Of a stretch of 64,000 bases of DNA, positions 18,817 through 27,578 are shown piece after piece. Source of the stretch: JAZBPO01 sp963691775 (GTDB lineage: Bacteria; Pseudomonadota; Gammaproteobacteria; Pseudomonadales; Azotimanducaceae). Under the pieces are notes generated by a model. The model was not told where the DNA came from. It saw only the letters and a list, made by a program, of their open reading frames with translations, and searched no databases. The number at the start of each line of letters is the position of its first letter. Positions within the stretch are counted from its first letter, which is position 1. The position numbers were made by a program, and so were the translations under genes. The stretch lies in contig OY829369.1 in the NCBI GenBank assembly GCA_963691775.1, positions 1,984,001-2,048,000 on the forward strand, read 5' to 3'.

Positions 18817-19629
18817 TCAGGCCCGTGCCCACTGTGGCGCGATGAGCTCGCCGCATTCGGCAGGCTCCCCGTCCACAGGGCGTCGATCGTGCTGTGCGGG
18901 CAGCAGCAGCGTCACGGTGGTGCCTTCGCCCGGCACTCCGTCTATGCAAACGTGGCCCCCGGCTGAACGCACGATCTCGCGCACCACGGCGAGCCCGCGT
19001 CCGCTGCGCGCGCCATCGTCGTCGCTGTGGCTACGATCGAAACTCGCGCGCACCTGCTCCGGCGTGATGCCACAGCCCTGATCCGTGACCGTGAGCTGGA
19101 CCCAGTCGCCCTGCACGATGGCCTCGCAGCACGCACACGCGCGGGCCTTCACTCGCACCCGACTGGCGGCGACTACGATCCAGGATCCTGGCGCACTGGC
19201 AGCCGTCGCATTGCCAACGAGATTGAGCAGCAACTGACGCACCTGAGAGGCGCGCAGGCCGATCGGCAACGGCGAATCGGGCAGCTCCAGCCGAACGTCG
19301 CAGCCATGGCCTGAAACGGAGCCGATCAGATCGGCCTCGTCGCAGAGCAGGATGCCGAGGTCGACGTCCTCGGCTTCATTCTGATCTTCCGCGCGCTGGC
19401 GGTGCATGCACTGCGCGGCGAGCGCAGCAGCGCGCTCCCCGGCAAAGAGTACGGAATCCGCGCAGCGCACCTGCATCAGGTCTCCCGATCCTTCGGCCTG
19501 AGAACGCATGAGCTCTGCGTATCCCAGGATGACCTGCATGAGATTGCGGATGTCGTGACAGTTCGCCGTGATGTCGGCGAAGGCCTGCTCGGTCCGTCGA
19601 GCGGGTTCGTTTCCGGAGTGGTCTAGCAT
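18817..19629 (-). CDS. Soluble sensor histidine kinase
   Basis: A 270-residue kinase with no membrane segment and almost no input domain. A dimerisation/phosphoacceptor helix is seen in ITANCHDIRNLMQVILGYAEL, where the His in HDIRN is the probable phosphorylation site. The ATPase domain has the N box LLLNLVGNATAAS, the G1 box DQGCGITPEQV and the G2-like SGRGLAVVREIVRSAGGH. The output may be the LuxR-type protein 8 bases downstream, but that protein lacks a receiver domain, so the true partner is unknown. Proteins of this size often rely on another subunit for sensing. Confidence 0.85.
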   Translation of the reverse strand: MLDHSGNEPARRTEQAFADITANCHDIRNLMQVILGYAELMRSQAEGSGDLMQVRCADSVLFAGERAAALAAQCMHRQRAEDQNEAEDVDLGILLCDEADLIGSVSGHGCDVRLELPDSPLPIGLRASQVRQLLLNLVGNATAASAPGSWIVVAASRVRVKARACACCEAIVQGDWVQLTVTDQGCGITPEQVRASFDRSHSDDDGARSGRGLAVVREIVRSAGGHVCIDGVPGEGTTVTLLLPAQHDRRPVDGEPAECGELIAPQWARA

Positions 19630-19727
19630 CGGTACAGCCTCCGTGAGGACCCGTGTAAAGCAGGGTTCACACTAGGCTTGGGGCCGAAACCGAATCCTTT
19701 TGTTGCGCTGAATTCTTCCTGAAATCG

Positions 19728-21917
19728 TCAGCGAGCGCGGCGCTTCAGGGACTCGGGGAGATCGAAGGCAAGCCCCTGATCGGACTGATGTTTTGTGTAG
19801 TAACCAAGCACCCGGACGCCGATCAGGGCATTGACGCGCTGTAGCGGCGGGAAGGGTTCACCGAGCCAGTCCATCACCCCCATGAAGGCATTCAGCAAGC
19901 GTACGAACAGCAATGGCGCAAGATTGCTCCACAGCGGCACAACGCGCAGACCCAGATCCTCGAGCGTGGCGTCGTCGAGGAAATCCTCCATGTAGGCACG
20001 CGTGATACGCATGTCCCAGCGTCCGAGCGGCGTCTTTTCTCGAATCATCCGTGCCATGACGCGCATGGCGGATTTGGTGAGCGCCTTGCCGTCCGCGGAC
20101 GCGCCCCGACCTGCAGCCTTGATCACCTCGAAGGAGCGCTCAGCCTCGTCCGGCGTCGCGGGCAGGAGTGAGGGCTCTATGCCCATGAGCCGGCCGACGA
20201 CATTCCAGAAGTACACGTAGTCTTCAGCGTCCTGCTGACTGACCGACATGCCGGTCTGACGCATGGCGCGCAGCGTGACCCAGCAGAAGCAATGCAGCGT
20301 GTAGAGCATCTCCAATTGATTGATCGGCGCCCAGTCGTAGGTTGCGCCGTCGTGCGTCCACGCACCGCGCACCGGATTCACCTCATACAGCTGCGCGTCA
20401 TCTGGGTCATCGGGCCTGGCGGGGCGGGGATTGCGGAGCAGGTAACGGATCGCGGCGTGCATGAGGCGCACGCGCAGGATGGCGATCCGACCACGGCCGA
20501 GCCGGCCGCCCGAGGGCTGACAGGGGTCGAGCCCCCCCTCTTCCACCACATGCAGGACGAACTGCGCCGTTTCGATCACGCGCCGCACCGCCTGCGGGTA
20601 CCTCAGGCGACGCGTTCGCCCCAGCACGGCACCGGAGCGCTCCATCACATAGGCCTCGGGCAAGGAGGCGACGCACAGGGCCGCAACGTTGATGGGCACG
20701 TGCTTGAGGAACACCGCCTGACCACGCGCAACACGGCGGGCATTGAAGCCGGCATCCTGCGTAGCGATCGTGCGAGCAAACCGCCCGAGGCGCGGGTGGG
20801 TGGCCTCGATATCGGAAAGGTCGCGGGCGGCCATCAACTGGTGCATAAGCGCATTTGCGTCCTCGACCCCACCCGCCGCGTCATAGATTTCAGCCACAAG
20901 CTCGTCGGCGGGCGGGTCCATCCGCTCGACGCCGCGCCAATCGAGGGCGTATCCGACGTCACGATTCTTCACGACCCTGCCAGACATGCACCAGATCACC
21001 AGCCCCCAGCAGAGCACGTTCGTGTGCCAGAACCAGGATTCGAGCGCCGGTGAGGCCGGAATCGCTTCGCTCCAGTGCAGGCCACAGAGGATCACCACGG
21101 TGTTCGTTGCCAGCAGCGCGCAGGCTGAGACATCGAAGCCCCCCGTGATGCGACGAGTGCCGATAGACGCGAGCGAAAGCGCGGCGAGGCCGACCATGAC
21201 CCCGAGCAGGTAGACGTGTGGCAGCCCGGTCGCATCGAGGAACGCCACGACGGCCAGGAGCGTGATCATGAGCAGCGCAGAGGCGATGAGGAGCACTGCC
21301 CCACAGGCCTCGAGCTGCTTGCGCCAGCCCGCAGCGCGCAAGGATGCGTAGCGCCGCTGCACCACCGCGCGATAGGCGAGCGTGAAGTAGCACACCATGA
21401 GGAACCAGGTGACGTAATTGAATACCGGAACGCCGAAGGTTTCATTCCCGAGGTGGTAGTCCTGCAGGCACCAGGTCCACAGTCCTGCGCCGTCCGCACC
21501 CGGGAAGTGCGGCGCAGCGGGGCACGCCCCCCCGGCAACGGCGATGTGCGCCGACGCAACTGCTGGATCGAGGAACAGATCAAAGGCAACGGCCAACAAG
21601 CCCGCGATGCCCGGGGCTTTCCACCAGGGGGCGTCTAGACGGCCGGCCAGGCGGCGTGTGGTGTAGATCACGAGCCCCCAGCCGACACCGATCGTAAGCG
21701 GCGCACCGGCGACGAACCCATGAAAGCCCGCGTCATAGTAGTAGGCGCCAAAGTGCGTACCAAGAAACTCCAGCCCCATGCCCAACACGCAGGCCGTGGC
21801 GCAGATGAGTGCCTCGAAGCGATTGCGTTCACGAAAGACGAGCCAGCCAAGGATGAGGAGCGCAAGACCGATGCGTGTGGCTTCGAACAGCAGGACGAAG
21901 TTCGGGTCGGCGTTCAT
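19728..21917 (-). CDS. Fusion of CruF-like carotenoid-synthase-type membrane domain and MpaB-like (DUF2236) oxygenase
   Basis: A 729-residue two-part protein. Residues about 1-320 are a multi-pass membrane domain with GMGLEFLGTHFGAYYYDAGF and VPVFNYVTWFLMVCYFTLAYR, which resembles the carotenoid biosynthesis/CruF family (PF04240). Residues about 370-700 resemble the DUF2236/MpaB oxygenase-like family, seen in WAPINQLEMLYTLHCFCWV, FWNVVGRLMGIEP and GYYTKH. A lipid or isoprenoid substrate oxidised at the membrane is a reasonable guess, no more. Its ATG overlaps the stop of the CadC-like regulator gene by four bases, so the two form an operon. Confidence 0.75.
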   Translation of the reverse strand: MNADPNFVLLFEATRIGLALLILGWLVFRERNRFEALICATACVLGMGLEFLGTHFGAYYYDAGFHGFVAGAPLTIGVGWGLVIYTTRRLAGRLDAPWWKAPGIAGLLAVAFDLFLDPAVASAHIAVAGGACPAAPHFPGADGAGLWTWCLQDYHLGNETFGVPVFNYVTWFLMVCYFTLAYRAVVQRRYASLRAAGWRKQLEACGAVLLIASALLMITLLAVVAFLDATGLPHVYLLGVMVGLAALSLASIGTRRITGGFDVSACALLATNTVVILCGLHWSEAIPASPALESWFWHTNVLCWGLVIWCMSGRVVKNRDVGYALDWRGVERMDPPADELVAEIYDAAGGVEDANALMHQLMAARDLSDIEATHPRLGRFARTIATQDAGFNARRVARGQAVFLKHVPINVAALCVASLPEAYVMERSGAVLGRTRRLRYPQAVRRVIETAQFVLHVVEEGGLDPCQPSGGRLGRGRIAILRVRLMHAAIRYLLRNPRPARPDDPDDAQLYEVNPVRGAWTHDGATYDWAPINQLEMLYTLHCFCWVTLRAMRQTGMSVSQQDAEDYVYFWNVVGRLMGIEPSLLPATPDEAERSFEVIKAAGRGASADGKALTKSAMRVMARMIREKTPLGRWDMRITRAYMEDFLDDATLEDLGLRVVPLWSNLAPLLFVRLLNAFMGVMDWLGEPFPPLQRVNALIGVRVLGYYTKHQSDQGLAFDLPESLKRRAR

Positions 21918-23857
21918 TCGCAGCCCGCGCGCTCCAGCACTTCGATCTGCTCGGCCTGCTCTTCCGCGGACAGGGTCGATGCGCCAAGCCAGATCTTCTG
22001 GGCGGCAATACTGACAATCGGGTTCAGCCCCTTAGCCTCGTTCCAGGCGCGAAGGGCGGCCGCGTCTTCATCGAGCATCGCGTGCGCAACGGCCTTGAAG
22101 GTGAAAGCCAGAAACCAGCGCCGATTCACCGCAATCGACTCGTTGATCGAGCGCAGCGCATTCGGGAAGTCGCGCAGCATCGTGTGGCAGCTGCTCTCGA
22201 ACAGCAGCCACACGTAGCGCATCGGATCCTTGGGGCTCAGCTGATAGGCCTGCGCAAGCTGGCGAACGCCTTCCGCCGGGCCACCCGCCATGCCTTCGCA
22301 CCAACCGCTATAGGCCCAGGCGTCCGGCAGGTTGGGGTTGATCGACAGCGCGCGGCGCGCTGCTACGAGCGCACGATCGGCCTTGCCGAGATGGCTGAAC
22401 ACGATCGCCGCCATCACGGATACGTTGGCGTTGTCGGCGGCCATGCGCTCGGCCTCGCCCGCATGATGCAAGGCCTCTGCGAAGCGTGAGAGATCACCGA
22501 ACCAGACCTGGTAGGCGAGCCGCGCGGCGAGCAGAGCGCGGGCTTCAGCGAAGTCTGGATAGGCGTTCACAAGTTCCGTGAGCTCGTCAATCGTCTCGCG
22601 CAGCCAGTCTGTCTTCCAGCTGAAGCGCCGCACGCGCTGGAAGCGCTCCCACGCGTTGAGAGACTCCACCGGGCGCGCCTTCGCACGATGCACTTCCTGA
22701 CGCGTGAGCTGGGGCTGAATCTGCGCCGAGATCGCCTGCGCCATTTCGTCCTGCACTTCGAATACGTCGCGCAGTTCGCGGTCCCAGGAATCCGCCCAGA
22801 CGACATGGTTCATGGTGGCGTCCGAGAGCTCTGCCGTGACACGCAGACGCGCCCCGGCCTGCTGCACGCGGCCCGTGACCGCGTAGCGCACGCCGAGTTC
22901 GCGTGAAACCTGCGACAGCTTGGGCGGACGCTCCGCGTACGCCATGGAGGTGCCGGTTGCGATGACGAAGAAGTCGCGATTGCGCGACAGCCCCGTGACG
23001 AGCTCCCCAAGAAGCCCGAGCGCAAGGCCCTCGCCTTCCGCGCCGATACTCTGAAACGGCAACACCACAACCGAAGGCCGATTCCGCGCCCCCTTTGTTT
23101 CGTGCACGCGCGCATCGCGCCCGAAGTCGGTGAGCTGCTGGCGCACCTCGCGCTCGGACAGCGGGCCCTCAAGGACCGGGAAGCGCGTGAGCGAGATCGA
23201 AACCGCGCCACCCTCCGGACACCAGACACACGCGCGCTTGTGCTGCGCCCCGAGCAGCGGCGCCAGCATGTCGAAGATTTCCGGGCGATCGCCCGTGTGC
23301 ACGAGCACACACGCACTGGCGAGCGTCAGCGCAACGCTGTCACCGAGCACGATGTCCTCGGCCGGCATGGCAACGGCACGCACGCCAGCGAGTGAAAGCT
23401 CAGCAGCAAGCTGCTGCGCAAGGCCCAGCTCCGGGTGGGCGCAGGCAACGAGACAGTCGCCCGGCGCAAAGTCAGAAGCAGCCAGGGCTGCAGGCCCAGA
23501 TGGCTCGGCAACGGCGGATGCGGGGGCGTCCGGAGGCGCGGCTTCTTCCACGACCTCGGCCAGCAGCCTGTAGCCACGCTTCGGCACCGTCTGGATGTAC
23601 GTTGGCGCGCGTGCGCTGTCGCCAAGCGACTTGCGCAAAGTGGCGATCGCCCGATGGACGGAGTTATCGCCGACGATGACGTCCGACCACACCGCGTCGA
23701 GCATGAATTCCGGAGATACCGTGCGCGGCGCTTCGCGCACAAGGCAGAGCAGGACGTCCATGACCCGCGCCTCGACCTGACGCGCACCGTCCTCGGTGTG
23801 AAGGGTCAACGTATCGGGGTCGACCCGCACTTCGCCCAGCCGGAACGCGCCATTCAT
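21914..23857 (-). CDS. CadC/OmpR-type winged-helix regulator with TPR-like C-terminus
   Basis: A 647-residue protein. The first 100 residues are an OmpR/CadC-type DNA-binding winged helix (EARVMDVLLCLVREAPRTVS, VIVGDNSVHRAIATLRKSL, TYIQTVPKRGYRLLAE). The middle carries the adenylate-cyclase-associated region with FVIATGTSMAY, ELGVRYAVTGRVQ and WADSWDRELRDVFEVQDEMA. The rest is TPR-like helical repeats (ADRALVAARRALSINPNLPDAW). No membrane helix is seen, unlike E. coli CadC, so it is probably cytoplasmic. It precedes the CruF/MpaB-like fusion with a 4-base overlap and is a likely regulator of it. Confidence 0.88.
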   Translation of the reverse strand: MNGAFRLGEVRVDPDTLTLHTEDGARQVEARVMDVLLCLVREAPRTVSPEFMLDAVWSDVIVGDNSVHRAIATLRKSLGDSARAPTYIQTVPKRGYRLLAEVVEEAAPPDAPASAVAEPSGPAALAASDFAPGDCLVACAHPELGLAQQLAAELSLAGVRAVAMPAEDIVLGDSVALTLASACVLVHTGDRPEIFDMLAPLLGAQHKRACVWCPEGGAVSISLTRFPVLEGPLSEREVRQQLTDFGRDARVHETKGARNRPSVVVLPFQSIGAEGEGLALGLLGELVTGLSRNRDFFVIATGTSMAYAERPPKLSQVSRELGVRYAVTGRVQQAGARLRVTAELSDATMNHVVWADSWDRELRDVFEVQDEMAQAISAQIQPQLTRQEVHRAKARPVESLNAWERFQRVRRFSWKTDWLRETIDELTELVNAYPDFAEARALLAARLAYQVWFGDLSRFAEALHHAGEAERMAADNANVSVMAAIVFSHLGKADRALVAARRALSINPNLPDAWAYSGWCEGMAGGPAEGVRQLAQAYQLSPKDPMRYVWLLFESSCHTMLRDFPNALRSINESIAVNRRWFLAFTFKAVAHAMLDEDAAALRAWNEAKGLNPIVSIAAQKIWLGASTLSAEEQAEQIEVLERAGCE

Positions 23858-23933
23858 TCCTGGAAGTCCGACCTCACGAAGTGAGCTCGAACTGTAACTT
23901 GAAACAACACCAGCCTTACATCAGGAATTCGCC

Positions 23934-23945
23934 CCCCAATTGGGG
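23934..23945. promoter_or_regulatory. 12-bp perfect palindrome upstream of the CadC-like gene
   Basis: CCCCAATTGGGG lies in the 209-base region between the CadC-like gene (start 23857) and the SRPBCC gene end (24067). It could be an operator or a terminator arm. The region otherwise shows no gene I can support; the plus-strand open frames there run into the antisense of the SRPBCC gene. Confidence 0.35.
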
Positions 23946-24066
23946 AGGATTCATGCCCGCCCAAAGCGCAAGCCGTGAGGTGTGTACTGCGACCAACGCC
24001 GACGTCAGCCATGGCAAAGACACCAGCGGCCCGATCCGCTCAGCGCCTGCCCGAAACGCTGCAGCG

Positions 24067-24501
24067 CTATTCAGACAAGGCTGCAACCGTCTGCCGCATG
24101 AGACCGATTTCGAGTCCCCATACGCTCAGCGCCAGCGACGTGGCCTGCTCTTCAGTGATGCCGTCGGGTTCGAACTCGCCCGCCCAGATCAATCGGCTGC
24201 GCCGTCCGTCGATCGGCAGGACCATGATCGTGGCGATACAGGCGCGGAACGGCAGCGGCGAAGACACCGGGTCTACCAGGGAATAGGTGTAGCTGTGCTC
24301 GCTTCGAGCCTCGAGCCGTTCGACCATGACCGCACCGTCGTCGACCGTGCGCCTGCGCAAACAGCCAATGCCCTCCCCCTCCTGCACGCAGTGCTCCGGA
24401 GGCTCGCCGGACCATTGGCCTACGTTGCCGAAGTCGCCCACGAGCGCCCAGAGGGCGTCCGCCGGCAGATCAAATTCCTGCTCCACGCTGGCTGACGCCA
24501 T
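24067..24501 (-). CDS. SRPBCC (polyketide cyclase/START-like) family protein
   Basis: A 144-residue lipid-binding-fold protein. It starts MASASVEQEFDLPADALWALVGDFG, the typical N-terminus of polyketide-cyclase/dehydrase-like SRPBCC proteins, followed by GIGCLRRRTVDDGAVMVERLEA and a long C-terminal helix. It has no signal peptide and would bind a hydrophobic ligand in the cytoplasm. It lies 29 bases after the cytochrome b561 gene on the same strand and may be cotranscribed. No catalytic residues are diagnostic in this fold. Confidence 0.8.
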   Translation of the reverse strand: MASASVEQEFDLPADALWALVGDFGNVGQWSGEPPEHCVQEGEGIGCLRRRTVDDGAVMVERLEARSEHSYTYSLVDPVSSPLPFRACIATIMVLPIDGRRSRLIWAGEFEPDGITEEQATSLALSVWGLEIGLMRQTVAALSE

Positions 24502-24530
24502 GACCCCACTCCCGGGTTCGTCCTGCCGCC

Positions 24531-25073
24531 TCACTCGCTCGGGCGTTCTTTCCAAAACGGCACCATCGCATTCCAGACACCGTCGCGCAGGCGCCGATGA
24601 TAGAGCGCTGCGAAGACGTGCAGAGCGATGAGCGTGTAGGTGCCGTTCACGCAGATTTCGTGCATGAGCAGAAACGCTTCCATCGCGAAGCCGCCCTTGG
24701 TGCCGGCACCGTAGAGCGTGCCAATGGCGAGCCCAGAGACCGCGATGCCCGTAATGCCCGCATACATGCCGAGATGGCCCAGGGCCGCGAGCCGTCGCAC
24801 ATTCGGCGGGGCCGACGAGGGCAGCACCGAGGGCCGCGTGAAGCGCATGAACAGGAATCGAATCACAACTGCCGCGAGGAAGACCGAGGCAAACACCATC
24901 TCGAACTGAAGCAGCGCCGCATCCTCCAGCTCCTCGAGTTCGTCGATCTGCTTGCTGAGCGCGAACACGAACAGAACGATGAAGCCCCAGTGGAACGATT
25001 TCGCCGCGAGGCTGTGTGCGGCGGTTGCGCGATAGGCGCCCTTGCCGTGGAGACGATCGAGAAATTGCAGCAT
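24531..25073 (-). CDS. Cytochrome b561-family membrane protein
   Basis: A 180-residue protein with four membrane helices of the bacterial cytochrome b561 type. Candidate haem-ligand histidines sit in HSLAAKSFHWGFIVLFVFAL, LAALGHLGMYAGITGIAV and LLMHEICVNGTYTLIALHVFAALYHRR. The family moves electrons across the inner membrane, sometimes serving periplasmic enzymes or superoxide. The acidic loop DELEELEDAALLQFE after helix 1 is unusual. It is followed by the SRPBCC gene in the same direction. Confidence 0.85.
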   Translation of the reverse strand: MLQFLDRLHGKGAYRATAAHSLAAKSFHWGFIVLFVFALSKQIDELEELEDAALLQFEMVFASVFLAAVVIRFLFMRFTRPSVLPSSAPPNVRRLAALGHLGMYAGITGIAVSGLAIGTLYGAGTKGGFAMEAFLLMHEICVNGTYTLIALHVFAALYHRRLRDGVWNAMVPFWKERPSE

Positions 25074-25272
25074 GGGTCAGCTCTGAGGCGGACATCCGTA
25101 TGGTGAGCCTCTCAGGCCCCGCAGCGCGACGCCAGGGATTACGCGCCCAACCGATGGTTTGCCACGTTGAGCACCTCAGCGCAGCGGCCGAAAATCGCGG
25201 TGCGCCGCCTATCGGGCAGGCTGCCGCCGAAAACGCCTAGCGGACGCCCAGCGCCGAAAGCGTTAAATGCGG

Positions 25273-25734
25273 TCAGGCAGCACCCACGCGGTACGCACTG
25301 CCTCTCAGAATGTCCGAGAGCTCCGAACGACCGATCACCGAGCCGTCACTCGCAAGGGATTCCGCCAGCAAGCCTTGGGGATTGAAGATATTGAACAGCA
25401 CGAGCGCACCCTCGGGCCCGCCGAGCTCCATGTGCACGTCGCCGGGTTCCTTGCACGCATAGTCACCCGCCTTGCGAATGCGGCGGCTCACTTCCTCACC
25501 CGTGCTCGGATCGATGTCGATTACATGCAGTTCGCCGGCAAGGACCGTAGACGTGGTCCGCGCCGTGTGCCGGTGGAAGTGGCAGTAGGAATCTGGCGCC
25601 CATCGGTAAAGGAGATCCACATGCCCGTCGTCATAGGCCTGCAGGAGCGCCGCCGAATAGTCGATGGGATAGTCGAAGTGGTCTCCCCCAACGAAGCGCT
25701 TCCACCGCAATTGCTCGTTCTCGATCAGGTTCAT
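25273..25734 (-). CDS. Cupin-domain protein
   Basis: A 153-residue single-domain cupin. The metal-site motif is seen as SYCHFHRHTARTTSTVLAGELHVID, with three closely placed His residues, and the second motif as GDVHMELGGPEGALVLFNIF. The ATG at 25734 gives MNLIENEQLRWKRFVGGDHFDYP. The substrate cannot be told; many such cupins are dioxygenases, isomerases or sensors. About 200 bases to the left (25074-25272) hold no gene I can support. Confidence 0.75.
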   Translation of the reverse strand: MNLIENEQLRWKRFVGGDHFDYPIDYSAALLQAYDDGHVDLLYRWAPDSYCHFHRHTARTTSTVLAGELHVIDIDPSTGEEVSRRIRKAGDYACKEPGDVHMELGGPEGALVLFNIFNPQGLLAESLASDGSVIGRSELSDILRGSAYRVGAA

Positions 25735-25825
25735 GGTCCCCTCCTTTCTGTCCCGCTTCCGCCAAGCTTTGCATGCGGCCAACGCGGAACAGAATCGCTC
25801 GACGCAATGCCGCGTGCAGTGCACC

Positions 25826-26368
25826 TCAGGCAGCGATGCGGGCCACAACCGTCTCAGCGAGCCGCGCTGCCGGTGCTTCGGTGCGCAAGCGGGTCACTGG
25901 GCAGTGGAGGCCCGCCATCCAGCGCTCGTGCAGATCGAGGCTGCGGAGCGGCGCCTTGCCAAGGTCGTAGCCGCTCGCCCACTCCATGAAGGCAAGATGC
26001 TGCGCGTGCATGTCGCCGCCCGGCTCGATCCTGGCGCCATAGCGGGCGGCTTCCCGTGCACGGAGCCGTGCCATCCGCTGCCGAGGCGGCAGGTAAAGGA
26101 AAATGGCGTGCGTAAACAGATTCAGCAGCGGGTCGCCCCAACTGCAGATCGAACCCGACAGCACCCATGCGTCATGACCAACGATGCGCTCTCGAATGAG
26201 GTCTACCCGCGCCGCCGGGGCTCGCTTTTCCAGGAACGGTGGGTCTGACTCCAACCAGTAGAAGTCATCCGCGTCGAGATGCAGCACACCGAGCCGAGCC
26301 GCAAGAACCCTTCCAAGCGTGGAAGTGCCTGCGCCAGACGCGCCGAACAGGTGAATTCGAGGGGACAC
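25826..26368 (-). CDS. P-loop adenylate-kinase-like protein, probable distal cassette
   Basis: A 180-residue nucleotide-binding protein starting with GTG, MSPRIHLFGASGAGTSTLGRVLA, where GASGAGTST is a Walker A loop. LHLDADDFYW resembles the second motif of small-molecule or shikimate-type kinases, and YLPPRQRMARLRAREAARYG the lid region. The substrate is unknown. The GTG lies only 10 bases beyond the decayed attC at 26378-26440, and the junction reads GATAGGC in place of GTTAGGC. This is the position expected for a cassette gene, so it may be the last cassette with its own attC lost. Confidence 0.8.
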   Translation of the reverse strand: MSPRIHLFGASGAGTSTLGRVLAARLGVLHLDADDFYWLESDPPFLEKRAPAARVDLIRERIVGHDAWVLSGSICSWGDPLLNLFTHAIFLYLPPRQRMARLRAREAARYGARIEPGGDMHAQHLAFMEWASGYDLGKAPLRSLDLHERWMAGLHCPVTRLRTEAPAARLAETVVARIAA

Positions 26369-26377
26369 TGCAGAGAC

Positions 26378-26440
26378 GCCTATCGCCAGTTTCGTGCGCG
26401 CGCGGTACGCGCAGTACGCGACACCATACGCTTGTTAGCT
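26378..26440 (-). repeat. attC 36 (decayed distal site)
   Basis: The last site of the array, belonging to the cassette of 26435-26887. The right core is GTTAGCT at 26434-26440, while the left core has decayed to GCCTATC. Confidence 0.7.
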
Positions 26441-26887
26441 GCCATCAGGCTCGACCTCTGAATCATCTTCCGCATCCATGCTCGTGCACGGCCGAGAGTG
26501 CCAGATGTGTTGAACTGCGAGCCGACCCTCGTACGCCCGTAGCTGTGTAGAAAACTGCGTTCGCGCTTGCCAGTCGAACGAGACGAGCTTGGCTCTGTTC
26601 GTGAGAATTCGATCGGTGCGGAACTCCATCACAACCGTTGCGACGGTCAGCTCCGACCGGGGGATGCGAAGCACACGCATGCGCTTGCGCAGCCACCACC
26701 GAAGATGGGACACGCTGCGCAGTTCAACTGCGCCCGAAGTTGAGTGCTCACTGTTTCGGCGAAGGAGGTCCATTCGAATAACGCCATCGGGCAGTTCGGC
26801 GCAGAGCTCTAGATCTGAGCGCATCGGCCACGCCACAGCTTTTTGAGCCATGTTGTCTGCTACACCTTGCAGCTCACGAAGGCGCAT
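26435..26887 (-). CDS. Cassette protein, unknown function
   Basis: A 150-residue cytoplasmic protein starting MRLRELQGVADNMAQKAVAW. It contains a basic stretch, LRWWLRKRMRVLRIPRSEL, and an acidic C-terminus (MDAEDDSEVEPDGS). I do not recognise the family. The stop codon lies inside the attC core at 26435. The last 90 bases of this cassette (26441-26530) recur exactly inside the WG-repeat cassette at 29192-29281, which points to a recombination event between the two. Confidence 0.65.
   Translation of the reverse strand: MRLRELQGVADNMAQKAVAWPMRSDLELCAELPDGVIRMDLLRRNSEHSTSGAVELRSVSHLRWWLRKRMRVLRIPRSELTVATVVMEFRTDRILTNRAKLVSFDWQARTQFSTQLRAYEGRLAVQHIWHSRPCTSMDAEDDSEVEPDGS
26441..26530 (-). repeat. 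90-bp direct repeat, copy 1 (cassette 3' end)
   Basis: Identical to 29192-29281 base for base by eye, same orientation relative to the adjoining attC core. Here it is the coding end of the gene at 26435-26887. Confidence 0.85.
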
Positions 26888-26893
26888 CGGGGC

Positions 26894-26953
26894 AGCTAAC
26901 GCATAGCTTGTTCGACGGCGCGAAGCACAGTCCAAACGAAGCGCTTGTTAGGT
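26894..26953 (-). repeat. attC 35 (60 bp)
   Basis: Cores AGCTAAC (left) and GTTAGGT (right) enclose a GCATAGCTTGTTCG...CGAAGCGCTT stem of the short 60-bp type. It belongs to the cassette of 26948-27493. Confidence 0.9.
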
Positions 26954-27493
26954 GCCATTGCAAGTCCCCCAGCCGTGCTCAGGCGCGAAGCAAAGCCGTG
27001 TCGCATTCGGCGCCACATGATCGACAAGCGCGCCTACGGGTTCCAGAAAATTCACGGTGGAAGCGCGACTGAAGGCGCCGCTCTTATCAACGAAGCGGAT
27101 CTCCAGAGTGGCGTTGGAGAAACCATGCGTTGCGCTTGGCGGAAGCAAGACGAACGACCAGCCTCCATCTTCCCCTTCCGCCGGGAAAACCGGACCGTTC
27201 TCTAGCCAGGCCGAGTCGTCGCCTTCCGTTGTCCATCTCAGGAGATAAGCCTGGCCTTCCTGATGCTCTGTAAGGCGAACGCGGAGGACGAATGGGCAGC
27301 CTTCGGGCTCAAGCTGCTCCCAGAGAAGACTAGGTGGCAGCGGGGGTGCGACCTCTGCCGATGACTCCAGCGGGCCGATGCCGATCATCGGTTCGAGCTG
27401 AGGCCAATCGCAACTAACCAGAACTCTGTCCGCCCACGCCTTCGCGATGGATAGGAGAAGGAGGCATAGCAGCGCGGCGCGCACGAGTGGCAC
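26948..27493 (-). CDS. Cassette-encoded secreted protein, unknown function
   Basis: A 181-residue protein with a clear signal peptide, MPLVRAALLCLLLLSIAKAWA. The mature part contains FVLRVRLTEHQEGQAYLLRW and four Cys residues, including two close to the C-terminus (RLCFAPEHGWGTC). The start is GTG, whose bases form part of the attC core GTTAGGTG, so the gene begins on the first bases of its cassette. The stop TAA lies in its own attC core. No family recognised. Confidence 0.7.
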   Translation of the reverse strand: MPLVRAALLCLLLLSIAKAWADRVLVSCDWPQLEPMIGIGPLESSAEVAPPLPPSLLWEQLEPEGCPFVLRVRLTEHQEGQAYLLRWTTEGDDSAWLENGPVFPAEGEDGGWSFVLLPPSATHGFSNATLEIRFVDKSGAFSRASTVNFLEPVGALVDHVAPNATRLCFAPEHGWGTCNGT

Positions 27494-27578
27494 CTAACGC
27501 CAAGGCTGTGCGGGCTTGCTGGCCGCAGGCCGGCGCGCCCGAGGGAGCGAAGCGAACGCCACGAGCCGCTTGTTAGGC
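27492..27578 (-). repeat. attC 34 (87 bp)
   Basis: Cores ACCTAAC and GTTAGGC enclose the 87-bp type with GCCAAGGCTGTGCGGGC and CCACGAGCCGCTT arms. It is the attC of the hicAB cassette. Confidence 0.92.

Noticed and set aside
23881..24495. Plus-strand frames between the CadC-like gene and the SRPBCC gene
   Set aside because: They continue antisense through the SRPBCC coding region and show no family features.
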